Shown in pieces: positions 6,141-14,067 of a stretch of DNA of 15,201 nt. Origin of the DNA: Thermoplasmata archaeon (GTDB lineage Archaea > Thermoplasmatota > Thermoplasmata > Lutacidiplasmatales > UBA184). The position numbers were made by a program, and so were the translations under genes. Location of the stretch: NCBI GenBank assembly GCA_022749905.1, contig JAKIWU010000013.1, positions 1 to 15,201 of the forward strand, written 5' to 3'. The notes below the pieces were generated by a model that was not told where the DNA came from, made no database searches, and saw nothing but the letters and a program-made list of their open reading frames with translations. The first letter of the stretch is position 1; each line of letters opens with the position of its first letter.

Positions 6141-6656
6141 TCACGCGACCGGATCTCTCGTGGTCCCCGCGAGCCTGCGCATCGTCTCGTCGAGGGCCCA
6201 CGGCGGGCAGAGCGGGTGGCGCAGGATGGCACGAGCCTGCTCGGGCGTCACGACGTAGTAGCGTCGCTCGTCGGGCAGGCAGCGGAACGAGACCCCACCC
6301 GTGATCCAGCTGTGACCGAGGGGGCTCCAATGGTCCCACGGTGCGGAGATCTCGTACTTGCCGTTCCCGATCGAGAGCCCGCCCGGGCCGATGCGCACCG
6401 ACCGCGCGTAGGCGGGGATCCGGGAGAGCGCGTGCCCCACCGCGAGGATCGTCACGACGAGCAGGAGCGCCGGAAGGGTCCAGAGCGGGACGGGGCCGCG
6501 CTGTTCGGCCAAGTACCACGTGACCACGATCAGGGCGAGCAGGAGCGGCAGCGTGGCCGCGACGATCCGAACGAGGATCGGCAAGGCGGCCCGGGCGATC
6601 TCGACCGTTTCGGGGGAGGGATGCGTTGGATCGTCGGAGCCGACGGGCCCGCTCAC
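6141..6656 (-). CDS. Two-helix membrane protein with PH-like cytoplasmic domain (hypothetical)
   Basis: 171 residues. Two hydrophobic helices at about 26-48 and 59-77 form a hairpin. The rest (80-171) is a soluble, beta-rich region beginning ARSVRIGPGGLSIGNGKYEI, where strand-turn-strand patterns and the phrase WDHWSPL recall bacterial PH-like domains on membrane hairpins. That comparison is tentative. The ending PLCPPWALDETMRRL forms a final helix, typical of PH folds. The start is a GTG at 6656 that overlaps the thioredoxin reductase stop as GTGA, matching the coupling seen throughout this unit; a longer frame starting at 6701 would overlap 49 nt and add basic residues. It is the last gene of the unit. 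Confidence 0.75.
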   Translation of the reverse strand: MSGPVGSDDPTHPSPETVEIARAALPILVRIVAATLPLLLALIVVTWYLAEQRGPVPLWTLPALLLVVTILAVGHALSRIPAYARSVRIGPGGLSIGNGKYEISAPWDHWSPLGHSWITGGVSFRCLPDERRYYVVTPEQARAILRHPLCPPWALDETMRRLAGTTRDPVA

Positions 6657-7627
6657 GCGTGTCCCGCAAGGAACTTTTCGGCGTCCAGGGCGGCCATGCA
6701 TCCCAGGCCGGCCGCCGTCACCGCCTGGCGGTACCGGTGGTCGTAGACGTCACCGGCTGCGAACACCCCTTCCACGGAGGTCCGCGTGATGTCGTGCGTG
6801 ACGATGTAGCCCTTCGGATCGAGCGCGATGGCGCCCTTGAACGCCTCGGTCGAGGGAGTGTGGCCGATCGCGACGAAGAGGCCTTTCACGTCGAGGGTCT
6901 GGTCCCTCCCCGTCGGCGTGTGCCGGACCTTGAGCCCGGTCACGCTGCCTTCGCCGAGTACCTCGAGGACCTCGCTGTCGAACAGGAAGGAGATCTTCGG
7001 ATGGGCACGGGCTCGCTCCTGGAGGATGCGGCTCGCGCGGAGCTCCGAGCGCCGGTGGATGACCGTAACGTGCGTGGCGAACTTCGTGAGGAAGAGCGCC
7101 TCCTCCATCGCGGTGTCGCCGCCGCCGACACACGCGACGGGGACCGCCTTGAAGAAGAATCCATCACACGTCGCGCACGCGGAGACACCGTGGCCTCGGA
7201 GTCGCTGCTCGGACGGGAGCTCGAGCCACCGTGCGTCCGCGCCGGTGGCGATCACGAGGGCGTCGGCCTCGATCTTCCCCGACCCGCCGAGGTCGAGCGT
7301 GAACGGGCGCTTCGCGAGATCGACGCGAGCGACGTGGGCGTCGAGGAACTCGGCCCCGAATCGCTCCGCCTGCTTGCGGAACTTTTCGATGAGTTCCGGA
7401 CCCATGATCGACTCGGGGAACCCCGGATAGTTCTCGACCTCGGTGGTCAGCATCAGCTGACCGCCGGCCGGCACTCCGCTGACCACGACGGGCTTGAGTT
7501 CGGCCCGGCTGAGGTAGATCGCGGCGGTGAGGCCCGCGGGTCCACTTCCGATGATCGCTACTTTGACGCGGCGAGGCGAGGCCGGGGCGCTCACGGGGGT
7601 GTCACCGGGAGTCGCGCTCTTAGGCAT
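6653..7627 (-). CDS. trxB: Thioredoxin reductase (FAD, NAD(P)H)
   Basis: 324 residues, the usual length for low-molecular-weight thioredoxin reductase. It transfers electrons from NAD(P)H through FAD and a redox cysteine pair to thioredoxin-like proteins. Motifs: FAD-binding GSGPAG (27-32), GGQLMLTTEVENYPGFP, the redox-active CATC (151-154), the nucleotide-binding GGGDTAMEEA (168-177) with HRR (191-193), which favours NADPH, and the C-terminal FAD motif GVFAAGDV. The ATG at 7627 overlaps the flavin reductase stop by 8 nt; a 20-residue Pro/Ser/Ala-rich lead precedes the Rossmann strand. No thioredoxin gene is in the window. Confidence 0.93.
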   Translation of the reverse strand: MPKSATPGDTPVSAPASPRRVKVAIIGSGPAGLTAAIYLSRAELKPVVVSGVPAGGQLMLTTEVENYPGFPESIMGPELIEKFRKQAERFGAEFLDAHVARVDLAKRPFTLDLGGSGKIEADALVIATGADARWLELPSEQRLRGHGVSACATCDGFFFKAVPVACVGGGDTAMEEALFLTKFATHVTVIHRRSELRASRILQERARAHPKISFLFDSEVLEVLGEGSVTGLKVRHTPTGRDQTLDVKGLFVAIGHTPSTEAFKGAIALDPKGYIVTHDITRTSVEGVFAAGDVYDHRYRQAVTAAGLGCMAALDAEKFLAGHA

Positions 7628-8153
7628 GGCGGGGGCCGGCCGCGGGAAGCTTGACGGAGGTCTCGCCCGCCGCCTCACCGTAACTGCTGCGGTGGAAGAC
7701 GAGGGGCGTCGCGTCCTCGCCCGGGCCCACGGCGACGACCTCGCCGGCGAAGAGCGTGTGGTCGAGGAGCGGGACCGTCTGGCGGACCCGGCACTCGAGG
7801 GTCGCCGTAGCACCCTGGAGGAGCGCGGGCCCGAGGGTACCGCGAACGAAGGCGAGCTCGCGGAACTTCTCCTCGGGAGGGATCGTCCGCGCGAAGCGGT
7901 CGGACAGGTCGCGTTGTGCGGCGGAGAGGAAGCTCACGCCGAAGGCGCCCGTCCGGGCGATGACGGGCGTGGTGTCGGCGATCTCGGTGAGCGAGATGAG
8001 GAGCGTGGGAGGTTCGAGGGAGACCGAGAGAAGCGCGTTCACGGTCAGGCCGTAGTCGTGGTCCTTCTCGCGGGCCGTGACGACCGCAACGCCGGTCGGC
8101 CAGCGCGCCATCAGTCTCCGGAAGGCGAGGGTATCGAGGGCGGGGGGCGTCAT
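7620..8153 (-). CDS. Flavin reductase domain protein (FMN-binding split barrel)
   Basis: 177-residue single-domain protein of the flavin reductase-like / DIM6-NTAB family. Recognisable pieces: FRRLMARWPTGVAVVTA, LTVNALLSVSLEPPTLLISL (the FMN phosphate-binding segment), GAFGVSFLSAAQRDLSDRF, ATLECRV and LFAGEVVAV. Such enzymes reduce free FMN or FAD with NAD(P)H, often for a partner monooxygenase; no such partner is in the window, so the function may be a different flavin- or metal-linked reduction. The ATG at 8153 overlaps the permease stop as ATGA. The ATG of trxB overlaps its end, so the two redox enzymes are translationally linked. Confidence 0.88.
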   Translation of the reverse strand: MTPPALDTLAFRRLMARWPTGVAVVTAREKDHDYGLTVNALLSVSLEPPTLLISLTEIADTTPVIARTGAFGVSFLSAAQRDLSDRFARTIPPEEKFRELAFVRGTLGPALLQGATATLECRVRQTVPLLDHTLFAGEVVAVGPGEDATPLVFHRSSYGEAAGETSVKLPAAGPRHA

Positions 8154-9262
8154 TCGTCGCGCCATCGGAAGGCGAGGATGGCGGCGATGAAGACCACGAT
8201 CGAGCCCACGAAGACGACCGCGAAGTCGATCCAGAGCGTGGTGCCGTAGTGTTGGAAGAGCATCGTCTGGTTCATCCCGTCGATCACGTAGTAGAGCGGC
8301 AGGGCGTGGGCGACCGCCTGCAGCTGCGGGTTGAACCCCGAGACCGGGAAGAAGGTCCCCGAGAGGAACATCATCGGGAAGGTGACCACGTTCCCGATCA
8401 CCGCCGCGCTCTCCGGCGTTTTCGCGATCGATCCGGCGAGCATCCCGAGCGAGACGAAGAAGAACGGTCCGAGGATGAGGAACGGTAGGAGGCCGAGCCC
8501 GACCGTCACGTGCGCGCCGAAGGCGAACGTGCCGATCGAGAGCATGATGGCGGTGGTGAGGAAGGTGAGCGCGATGTACCAGATGATCTTCGCCGTGAGC
8601 CACTCGCCCTTCGTGAGCGGCGTGAGGGAGAGCTGGCGGAAGATGTGGTCCTTCCGGTAGGAGGAGGAGATGTCGACCATCGCGAACATCGGGCTCGTGA
8701 GGATCGTGAAGCCGACGAGGCCCGGGACGAGGTAGTCGATGTACTTCAGAACCTGACTGCCGACGTTGGCATTGCTGATCGTGACGACCTGCTTCCCGTG
8801 GGACGCGGCGAGGTTCATCGCGTTCGCGACCCCGGTGCAGGCGCCTTCGGCGACGCCCCCCGAGGTCAGGTCCTGCGGGTCGGTGTAGAGGATCGGGGAG
8901 GTGGCGTTGCCCGCGAGATAGGCCGCGCCGAATCCGGCCGGGATCACTAACCCTACCGTGTAGCCGTTGTTGCTGAGGTACTGCCCGAACCCCCCCGATG
9001 CGTTCGCGTCGCTTGGAGCGACGAGGTTCACGTTCACCGCGCCGGTGTGGTTGAGGATGGTGAGGAACGTGCGCGAGGCGTTCGAGTTGTGGTCGAGGTT
9101 CTCGACGTAGAGGTTCACCTTCGTCGTCCCGCTCTGGAAGATGAACCCGAACATCGCGATCAGGATGATCGGGAAGACGAGCGAGAAGAACAGGGCGATC
9201 GGGTTCCTTACGTACCCCTTCGAGAAGACGGCGAAGTCGGCGAGGATCCTGCGGGGCCTCAT
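8150..9262 (-). CDS. ABC-2 type transporter permease
   Basis: 370-residue integral membrane subunit. One helix (about 22-43) is followed by a large exposed loop or domain of about 130 residues rich in Asn, Gly and Thr (45-175, with possible N-glycosylation sites such as NAS and NAT). A block of five further helices follows, containing the ABC-2 permease signature FPMMFLSGTFFPVSGFNPQL near the end. This layout (ABC2_membrane_3 type) belongs to exporters of drugs, lipids or polysaccharides. It overlaps the ATPase stop as ATGA and presumably forms a homodimer with two copies of that ATPase. The substrate cannot be read from the sequence. Confidence 0.92.
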   Translation of the reverse strand: MRPRRILADFAVFSKGYVRNPIALFFSLVFPIILIAMFGFIFQSGTTKVNLYVENLDHNSNASRTFLTILNHTGAVNVNLVAPSDANASGGFGQYLSNNGYTVGLVIPAGFGAAYLAGNATSPILYTDPQDLTSGGVAEGACTGVANAMNLAASHGKQVVTISNANVGSQVLKYIDYLVPGLVGFTILTSPMFAMVDISSSYRKDHIFRQLSLTPLTKGEWLTAKIIWYIALTFLTTAIMLSIGTFAFGAHVTVGLGLLPFLILGPFFFVSLGMLAGSIAKTPESAAVIGNVVTFPMMFLSGTFFPVSGFNPQLQAVAHALPLYYVIDGMNQTMLFQHYGTTLWIDFAVVFVGSIVVFIAAILAFRWRDE

Positions 9263-10191
9263 GCGGACCCCTCGGACTTCAGCACGCCGTCGTCCATCCG
9301 GCCGACGAGCGAGACGAAGACGTCCTCGAGCGTGTCCGACTCCGTCGCGAACCCGCTCCACGGCAGGCCGCTCTGCTCGATGGCCACCATCGCCTGGACG
9401 ATGTCCTTCCGTTCTCGGATCTCCACGACCGCGCGTCCTGCATCGACCCGGACCGGGAGTTTGAGGCTCGTCCGGAGGAGTTCGGGGAGTCCCGGAGAAC
9501 CCTCGACGACCAGCCTCTGCGGGCGACCGTGCTCGCGAATGATCGAGGCCGGCGTTCCTTCGGCGATGATCCGGCCGTGGTGGATGATCGCGACCTGGTC
9601 GGCGAGGAGCTCCGCCTCCTCGAGGTAGTGGGTCGTCAGGAACACCGTTCGGTGGGCCGCCTTGAGGGTCTTGATGACCTCCCAGATCGACCGGCGCGCC
9701 TGGGGATCGAGGCCCGTCGTCGGTTCATCGAGGAAGTAGATCTTAGGATCGTTCACGAGCGCGAGCGAGAGCCCGAGCTTTTGCTTCTGGCCACCGGAGA
9801 GCGTGTCGAAGCGGGCGTTCGCCTTGTCGTCGAGTCCAACCTGGCGGAGGAGCCCCATCGCGTCGGCCTTCCGATCGAAGAGCGCGGCGTAGTACTCGAT
9901 CGCCTCGCGGGGCGTGATCTTCTCGAAGAAGCGGAAATCCTGCGGGATGACGCCGATCTGCCGGTGCAATTCCCGCCCGTCGGTCCACGGGTCGAGGCCG
10001 AGGACGCTGACCGTGCCCTTCGTCGCCTCGCGCAGGCCCTCGAGCACCTCGACGGTGGTCGTCTTGCCCGCCCCGTTCGGCCCGAGGAAGGCGAAGACCT
10101 GGCCCTCGTCCACCGAGAAGCGGATCCGGTCGACGGCGGTGACGGCCCCGTATTCCTTGACGAGGCCATCGACCTCGATCACCTTCGGCAT
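9259..10191 (-). CDS. ABC transporter ATP-binding protein (DrrA/CcmA type)
   Basis: 310 residues. All ATPase motifs are present: Walker A GPNGAGKTT (37-45), Q-loop Q84, signature LSGGQ (131-135), Walker B IYFLDEP (151-157), and H188 of the switch. A C-terminal regulatory extension (about 225-310) is typical of DrrA-like ATPases that pair with ABC-2 permeases. It powers export by the adjacent permease. The ATG at 10191 lies 32 nt after the glucosidase stop; GGAGGG stands 11 nt upstream and falls inside a potential hairpin, so translation may be modulated by RNA structure. Confidence 0.95.
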   Translation of the reverse strand: MPKVIEVDGLVKEYGAVTAVDRIRFSVDEGQVFAFLGPNGAGKTTTVEVLEGLREATKGTVSVLGLDPWTDGRELHRQIGVIPQDFRFFEKITPREAIEYYAALFDRKADAMGLLRQVGLDDKANARFDTLSGGQKQKLGLSLALVNDPKIYFLDEPTTGLDPQARRSIWEVIKTLKAAHRTVFLTTHYLEEAELLADQVAIIHHGRIIAEGTPASIIREHGRPQRLVVEGSPGLPELLRTSLKLPVRVDAGRAVVEIRERKDIVQAMVAIEQSGLPWSGFATESDTLEDVFVSLVGRMDDGVLKSEGSA

Positions 10192-10197
10192 CGGGGA

Positions 10198-10219
10198 CCG
10201 GCCCTCCGAAAGGGGCCGG
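10198..10219 (-). promoter_or_regulatory. Hairpin covering the ribosome binding site of the ABC ATPase gene
   Basis: A perfect 7-bp stem CCGGCCC/GGGCCGG with an 8-nt loop fills most of the 32-nt gap. On the minus-strand RNA the GGAGGG likely used as ribosome binding site lies partly in the loop and partly in the 3' arm. No U-run follows, so it is not a factor-independent terminator. A role in lowering or timing exporter translation is inference. Confidence 0.4.
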
Positions 10220-10223
10220 GTTA

Positions 10224-12446
10224 TCACGTCTTGGACAGGGATGGTGTGGATACCACCGACGGGACGCCGGGTTGGACGACGACGGACCCCGAACCGGTCG
10301 TCACCCCGAGAGCCGATGGGCCGTTCCAGATCACGCGCATTCGCCCGGGCGTCCAGTCGATCGAGAGCTTCCCCCGCCCGAGCGAGAGGTTCGCGAGCCG
10401 AGCGGACCTCCAGGTCGCTGGGAAGCGCGGGTCGATCCGGACCACCGAGTGTGACATCTCGGGCCGGATCCCCCAGAGCGAGTCGAAGAGGGTCGAAAGG
10501 AACGGAGCGACGCTGAACCCCAGGAGGAAGCAGGAGTTGAACGGTTCCGCCCGGTCCCCCCGGTAGCACTCGTTCGCGTAGCCCCCCTCTTCGAGGTAGC
10601 GCAACGCGATCGTTCGGAGGTACGCGACTCCGAGCTCATGCTCCCCGGCGCGGAGCGCGGCGGACGCCGCCCACGCCGTTGCGATCGTCCAGACCTGCCC
10701 GTCGTGGTAGGCCGTGGGATTGTAGGAGGCGTCGGTGGAGGAGAGCGTCCGGACGCCCCACGCCGTGGTCAGGTCCTCCTTCGCGGCGCGGAGCACGAGG
10801 GCCCTCTCGAGGTCAGGCTCCAGGATCCCGGCGCTCACCGCACGCAACGCGTTCGGTCGGACCTTTCGGACGGGCTTCCCCTCCCGGATCGAATCGTAGA
10901 GATACCCCTCGTCCGACCAGAGGTACCGCTCCCGGATCTCGTTCCGAACTGCCGTCGCGCGTCCCACAAGGTTCGCGGGCGGGTCGTGGCCGAGCGCGCG
11001 AGCGAGGCTCTCGATCGCCTCGAGGCAGTCCGCCCAAAGTACCTGAACATCGATCGCGTGATCGCGCCGATCGGTGGAGTCCCAGATCGTCGTGTCCGCA
11101 GCATCGATGCCCACGTGGACCCGGCCGACCTCGGTCTCGTGCCGCATGACGGCGACTTCCCCTCCATTGGTGACGAGCGCGCTCCCCCCCACCCCCTTCC
11201 GGAGTCCCCAGTCGACGATCCGACTGAGACTGGGGAAGACCTGTTGGGCGAACTCCGTCGCGCCGGTGTGCTCCGCGTGCTGCCGGACGAGACAGGGATA
11301 GTAGAGGGTCGTGTCGGAGGTTCCGTAGAGAAAGATCGGACCCGGCGAGAGCTGCATCGGGATCTCCCCCGCCGCGGCGCCGAGGATCGGGATGTTCGCG
11401 TGGGCCTGGAAGCGGAACGCCGTGGCAAGGGAGCGCTCCGCCCATGCGAAGTCTCCAAGCCACGCGACGGCCGGGATCATCCACGCGAGATCCCTTCCCC
11501 AAAGGGAGCTGTACCAAGGGAAGCCGGCCACGAGCCCGTCGATGCCCGGTGCGGGTGAGGTGTACAGCATCCGGAGCGCGGTCCGTGCCGTCCGGTAGGC
11601 GAGCTCGAGCTCGGGGGCGTCGGGGAACTCGAGCGTGGGCGTGCTAGAGATCCACGCCTCCCACAGGTCCCCGGCTCCGCGGAGGAGATCGGACGCATCT
11701 GTATGCAACGCGCGCGCGGGACGGATCGAGGACTCGAGTCCGCCGTAGAGATGGATCCGGACGGAACTCGGTCCCCGAACGTGCCGATCGAGGTCCCAGG
11801 CGAGCGTGAGGAGTCCGGGCTCGCCGGTGCGCTCGACCCCGGACCAAGCGTCTCCCCCGTAGGTAACCGAGGTCGGCGCGGGATCGCACTCGATCGCAAA
11901 GGCGAACCCGTGCGTGTGGAAGGTGAAGAGGCGTCCCGATCCGACGGCGCGGATCTCCTCCGGCCGGATGCCTTCGATGAGCACGGGGGCGAGGAACGGT
12001 TCGAAGCTCACCGTAAGTCCGGCGAGGTTCGGTTCCGACCCTGGGCCGGCGAGCTCGATCGTACGCACGATCCCGGGGGGCGCGTCCGAGGGCGTGATCC
12101 GATCGAGGAACTGCCACCCTCCAACCTGGTGCACGGCTTCCGCCCCACCGGGCAGGTTCGAAATCCGCGCGAGAGTCGCCGCGTCGAGATCCACGGCCGA
12201 TCCCCCTTCGGTGAATGCGATTCGCCAGGGGCCGGTGAGCCGAATCCCTTGCGCGTAGATGCCGCCCCAGTCGACGTCCGCTCCCCGCGTCTCCCGCGGG
12301 AGCCGGAGTTCTCCCACGCCATTCAGCAGGGCGAAGGAGGCAGGGCCGACCACGAGGAGGGGCGCAGCGGGCCGAGACGGGCCGTCGCGGAAGTACGGCG
12401 CGTCCAGGCGCGCCGACCCGATGTCTCCTGGTCGCGCGTCGTTCAT
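10224..12446 (-). CDS. Glycogen debranching enzyme-like amylo-alpha-1,6-glucosidase
   Basis: 740 residues. The N-terminal about 260 residues are beta-rich with the GDE_N_bis-like start ASFALLNGVGEL. Residues about 275-655 form the (alpha/alpha)6 catalytic barrel of the GDE_C family: FPWYSSLWGRDLAW (309-322, with the conserved D319), GEIPMQL (360-366), SDTTLYYPCLV (377-387), DVQVLWADCL (467-476), RPNALRAVSAG (530-540) and SYNPTAYHDGQVW (574-586). A short beta-sandwich closes the protein (660-735). The family hydrolyses alpha-1,6 branch points of glycogen or related alpha-glucans. There is no signal peptide, so it is cytoplasmic. The ATG at 12446 overlaps the upstream stop as ATGA. Natural substrates other than glycogen are possible. 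Confidence 0.85.
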   Translation of the reverse strand: MNDARPGDIGSARLDAPYFRDGPSRPAAPLLVVGPASFALLNGVGELRLPRETRGADVDWGGIYAQGIRLTGPWRIAFTEGGSAVDLDAATLARISNLPGGAEAVHQVGGWQFLDRITPSDAPPGIVRTIELAGPGSEPNLAGLTVSFEPFLAPVLIEGIRPEEIRAVGSGRLFTFHTHGFAFAIECDPAPTSVTYGGDAWSGVERTGEPGLLTLAWDLDRHVRGPSSVRIHLYGGLESSIRPARALHTDASDLLRGAGDLWEAWISSTPTLEFPDAPELELAYRTARTALRMLYTSPAPGIDGLVAGFPWYSSLWGRDLAWMIPAVAWLGDFAWAERSLATAFRFQAHANIPILGAAAGEIPMQLSPGPIFLYGTSDTTLYYPCLVRQHAEHTGATEFAQQVFPSLSRIVDWGLRKGVGGSALVTNGGEVAVMRHETEVGRVHVGIDAADTTIWDSTDRRDHAIDVQVLWADCLEAIESLARALGHDPPANLVGRATAVRNEIRERYLWSDEGYLYDSIREGKPVRKVRPNALRAVSAGILEPDLERALVLRAAKEDLTTAWGVRTLSSTDASYNPTAYHDGQVWTIATAWAASAALRAGEHELGVAYLRTIALRYLEEGGYANECYRGDRAEPFNSCFLLGFSVAPFLSTLFDSLWGIRPEMSHSVVRIDPRFPATWRSARLANLSLGRGKLSIDWTPGRMRVIWNGPSALGVTTGSGSVVVQPGVPSVVSTPSLSKT

Positions 12447-12913
12447 TCTGCGCGGAGGTGGTCGGTGATCTCGATCCAGACGAGGGGAGGGATCGCGAGG
12501 CTCTGGAGCTCCAGGCGAAGGCGATGGAGACCGGGGCGCTGAGGTTCCGCCTGCACAGAAATTCGGATGGGTCCTCCGAACGAGAGCAGGAGCGGGTGGT
12601 CCGCATCGATCTCCGCGAAGCTGCGCGGCGGATGGCTCGCGCCGACGGAGATGGCCGCGCGCTCGGGAGGAACCAGAGCGCCGTCCCATCGCAGTCGGAT
12701 CGCCGAGAACGCTCCAAGCCGGAGCGGCGGGTTGGCGAGCCGGAAGGAGAAGCCCGGCGGGTCCGCAGCGAGCGAGCCGGGTTCGTAGAAGGCGTGCTCG
12801 AGGAACGAGCCGAGACGGGCGAACTCCTCCAGGGAGGCGAATCCGAACTCGCGACCGATCGAGAACCCTTGCCGCAGGATGGAGAGGTCGAGCGCGATCG
12901 ATCGCGAACCCAT
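12443..12913 (-). CDS. Small beta-rich hypothetical protein, first gene of the glucosidase/exporter unit
   Basis: 156 residues with no family assigned with confidence. After a short N-terminal region with one helix (SLEEFARLGSFLEHAF) the chain is predicted beta: GFSFRLANPPLRLGAF, IRLRWDGALVPPERAAI, SFAEIDADHPLLLSFGGP, IRISVQAEP and PGLHRLRLELQS. The order (strand, DG-x-x-VPPE turn, EI segment, strand, PG-x-H strand) loosely resembles the beta-sandwich of the DUF6379 / C-glycoside deglycosidase beta-subunit group, but this is a remembered pattern, not a search. Its stop overlaps the debranching enzyme start as ATGA, suggesting it may assist that enzyme. The ATG at 12913 is about 27 nt from a TATA-like box, hence probably leaderless. 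Confidence 0.75.
   Translation of the reverse strand: MGSRSIALDLSILRQGFSIGREFGFASLEEFARLGSFLEHAFYEPGSLAADPPGFSFRLANPPLRLGAFSAIRLRWDGALVPPERAAISVGASHPPRSFAEIDADHPLLLSFGGPIRISVQAEPQRPGLHRLRLELQSLAIPPLVWIEITDHLRAE
12893..12906. repeat. 14-bp perfect palindrome at the start of the glucosidase unit
   Basis: CGCGATCGATCGCG spans codons 3-7 of the first gene and lies 8-21 nt after the predicted transcription start. It could be an operator or simply a codon-driven coincidence (Ser-Arg-Ser-Ile-Ala); CGATCG is common in this GC-rich DNA. Confidence 0.35.
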
Positions 12914-12937
12914 CCCCGTGGGGAGCCGCGCCGGGGG

Positions 12938-12943
12938 TTAATC
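12938..12943 (-). promoter_or_regulatory. TATA-like box for the glucosidase/exporter unit
   Basis: The minus strand reads GATTAA, preceded by A-rich CGAGAAC as a possible BRE. The centre is about 27 nt from the ATG at 12913, predicting a leaderless transcript. It lies in a 157-nt divergent gap (12914-13070) that also holds the promoter of the MTHFR-like gene and no further gene. Confidence 0.5.
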
Positions 12944-13013
12944 GTTCTCGACGCGATCCGTGACGCGACGGACCGCCGAGGACCCGGTTACGTCCCCCGC
13001 AAGTCCGGCCGCC

Positions 13014-13026
13014 GAAACCTGATAAC
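13014..13026 (+). promoter_or_regulatory. BRE/TATA-like element for the MTHFR-like gene
   Basis: CGAAAC followed by CTGATAA forms a plausible BRE plus weak TATA. A start about 25 nt downstream gives a leader of roughly 20-25 nt. In line with this, GAGG stands 5 nt before the ATG, so this gene appears to use a leader with a ribosome binding site, unlike its divergent neighbour. Confidence 0.4.
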
Positions 13027-13070
13027 GGCCTCCCGGTCGGTGGCCGAGCAGGGGGCGACGCGAGGAACCG

Positions 13071-13994
13071 ATGCGCCGCACCCTTTCCGAGGCGATCGCA
13101 TCCCGCCCTCTGTTCTTCGAGCCGGCACCACCGCGCGCCCGCGCTCCCTCGGCTCGCGCGGCGGAGCATCGCGAGCGTGTCGTGCGACTGCTCCGATCGC
13201 TCCCGCGTGTCGACGCGGTCGACATCCCCGAGCTCGTCGACGAGAACCACGATGGCAAGCCCTTCTACCGATCCGGCGAGGTGCGCGATTTCGCCCACCA
13301 CATCGAGGCCGAATCGCACTGTGAGGCGATCGTCAACAAGGTGGTCGCTCACATGCAGTCCCACGACGAGCTCGTCGCGTGGGCACGGGATACCGTCGCT
13401 CGCGGGATCCGGCACGTGGTCCTGGTCGGCGGTTCGAGTCGGTACATCCCCTACCCAGGGCCCTCCGTCATTGAGGCGAACCGACTTGCCGGACCCGTGT
13501 TCGCATCGGCGAAGGGGCGCGTCGGGAACATTGCGATCCCCCAGCGGACCGGCGAGGCCCACCGCCTGCTCGCCAAGACGCGGGCCGGCGCGACGTTCTT
13601 CACGACCCAGATCCTGTTCGATAGCGGCTCGGTCCTCGCGATGGTGCGGGAGTACGATGGTCTCTGCCGGCAGGCGGGGATCCCGCCTGCCGCGGTAGTC
13701 CTCTCGCTCGCTCCCGTCATCGACCAGGCCGACGCCGACTTCGTCCGTTGGCTCGGAGCGGACATTCCCGAAGAGGCGGAACAGGCCCTGCTTTCCCGGG
13801 ACGAGGACGAGGGGCAACGTCGCTCGATCGAGCACTCTCTCGAGCTCTGGGAGACCGTTCAGACGACGCTCCGCCGAGAGGGGATCGAGGTGCCGGTGGG
13901 GATCAACGTCGAGGAGATCATGTCCCGCCACCTCGAGTCCGCGGCCGGCATGATCCGTGCCTTCGCGCAGGCCTTCGAGCGGTCGGCGCCTTAG
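13071..13994 (+). CDS. Methylenetetrahydrofolate reductase-like TIM-barrel protein
   Basis: 307 residues. The fold-typical start FFEPAPPR (15-22), a strand RHVVLVGGSSRYIPYPGPSV (114-133), the segment IAIPQRTGEAHRLLAK and the signature FFTTQILFDS (176-185) place it in the MTHFR-like superfamily. MTHFR converts 5,10-methylene- to 5-methyl-tetrahydrofolate (or a methanopterin analogue) with FAD or F420. The family includes many archaeal members of unproven function, often without the usual flavin-binding residues; here the region where FAD contacts lie is not clearly conserved. No methyltransferase or folate gene flanks it. It is transcribed alone, divergent from the glucosidase unit and convergent with a membrane protein gene. 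The 73-nt gap after it (13995-14067) shows no clear terminator. Confidence 0.72.
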   Translation: MRRTLSEAIASRPLFFEPAPPRARAPSARAAEHRERVVRLLRSLPRVDAVDIPELVDENHDGKPFYRSGEVRDFAHHIEAESHCEAIVNKVVAHMQSHDELVAWARDTVARGIRHVVLVGGSSRYIPYPGPSVIEANRLAGPVFASAKGRVGNIAIPQRTGEAHRLLAKTRAGATFFTTQILFDSGSVLAMVREYDGLCRQAGIPPAAVVLSLAPVIDQADADFVRWLGADIPEEAEQALLSRDEDEGQRRSIEHSLELWETVQTTLRREGIEVPVGINVEEIMSRHLESAAGMIRAFAQAFERSAP

Positions 13995-14067
13995 GGGCGC
14001 ACTCGGGCAGCCTGAACCTCCCCCCGTGGGGCCTCGGTCGACGGGGAAGCGGGCGAGGTGGCTCGGA

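Noticed and set aside
6125..6142. GAGCC/GGCTC hairpin at the end of the seven-gene unit as a terminator
   Set aside because: Five-bp stem, partly in the stop codon, with no T-run; archaeal terminators are usually T-rich.
13995..14067. Terminator between the convergent MTHFR-like and membrane genes
   Set aside because: Only short C/G runs (CCCCCCGTGGGG) and no T-rich tract on either strand.
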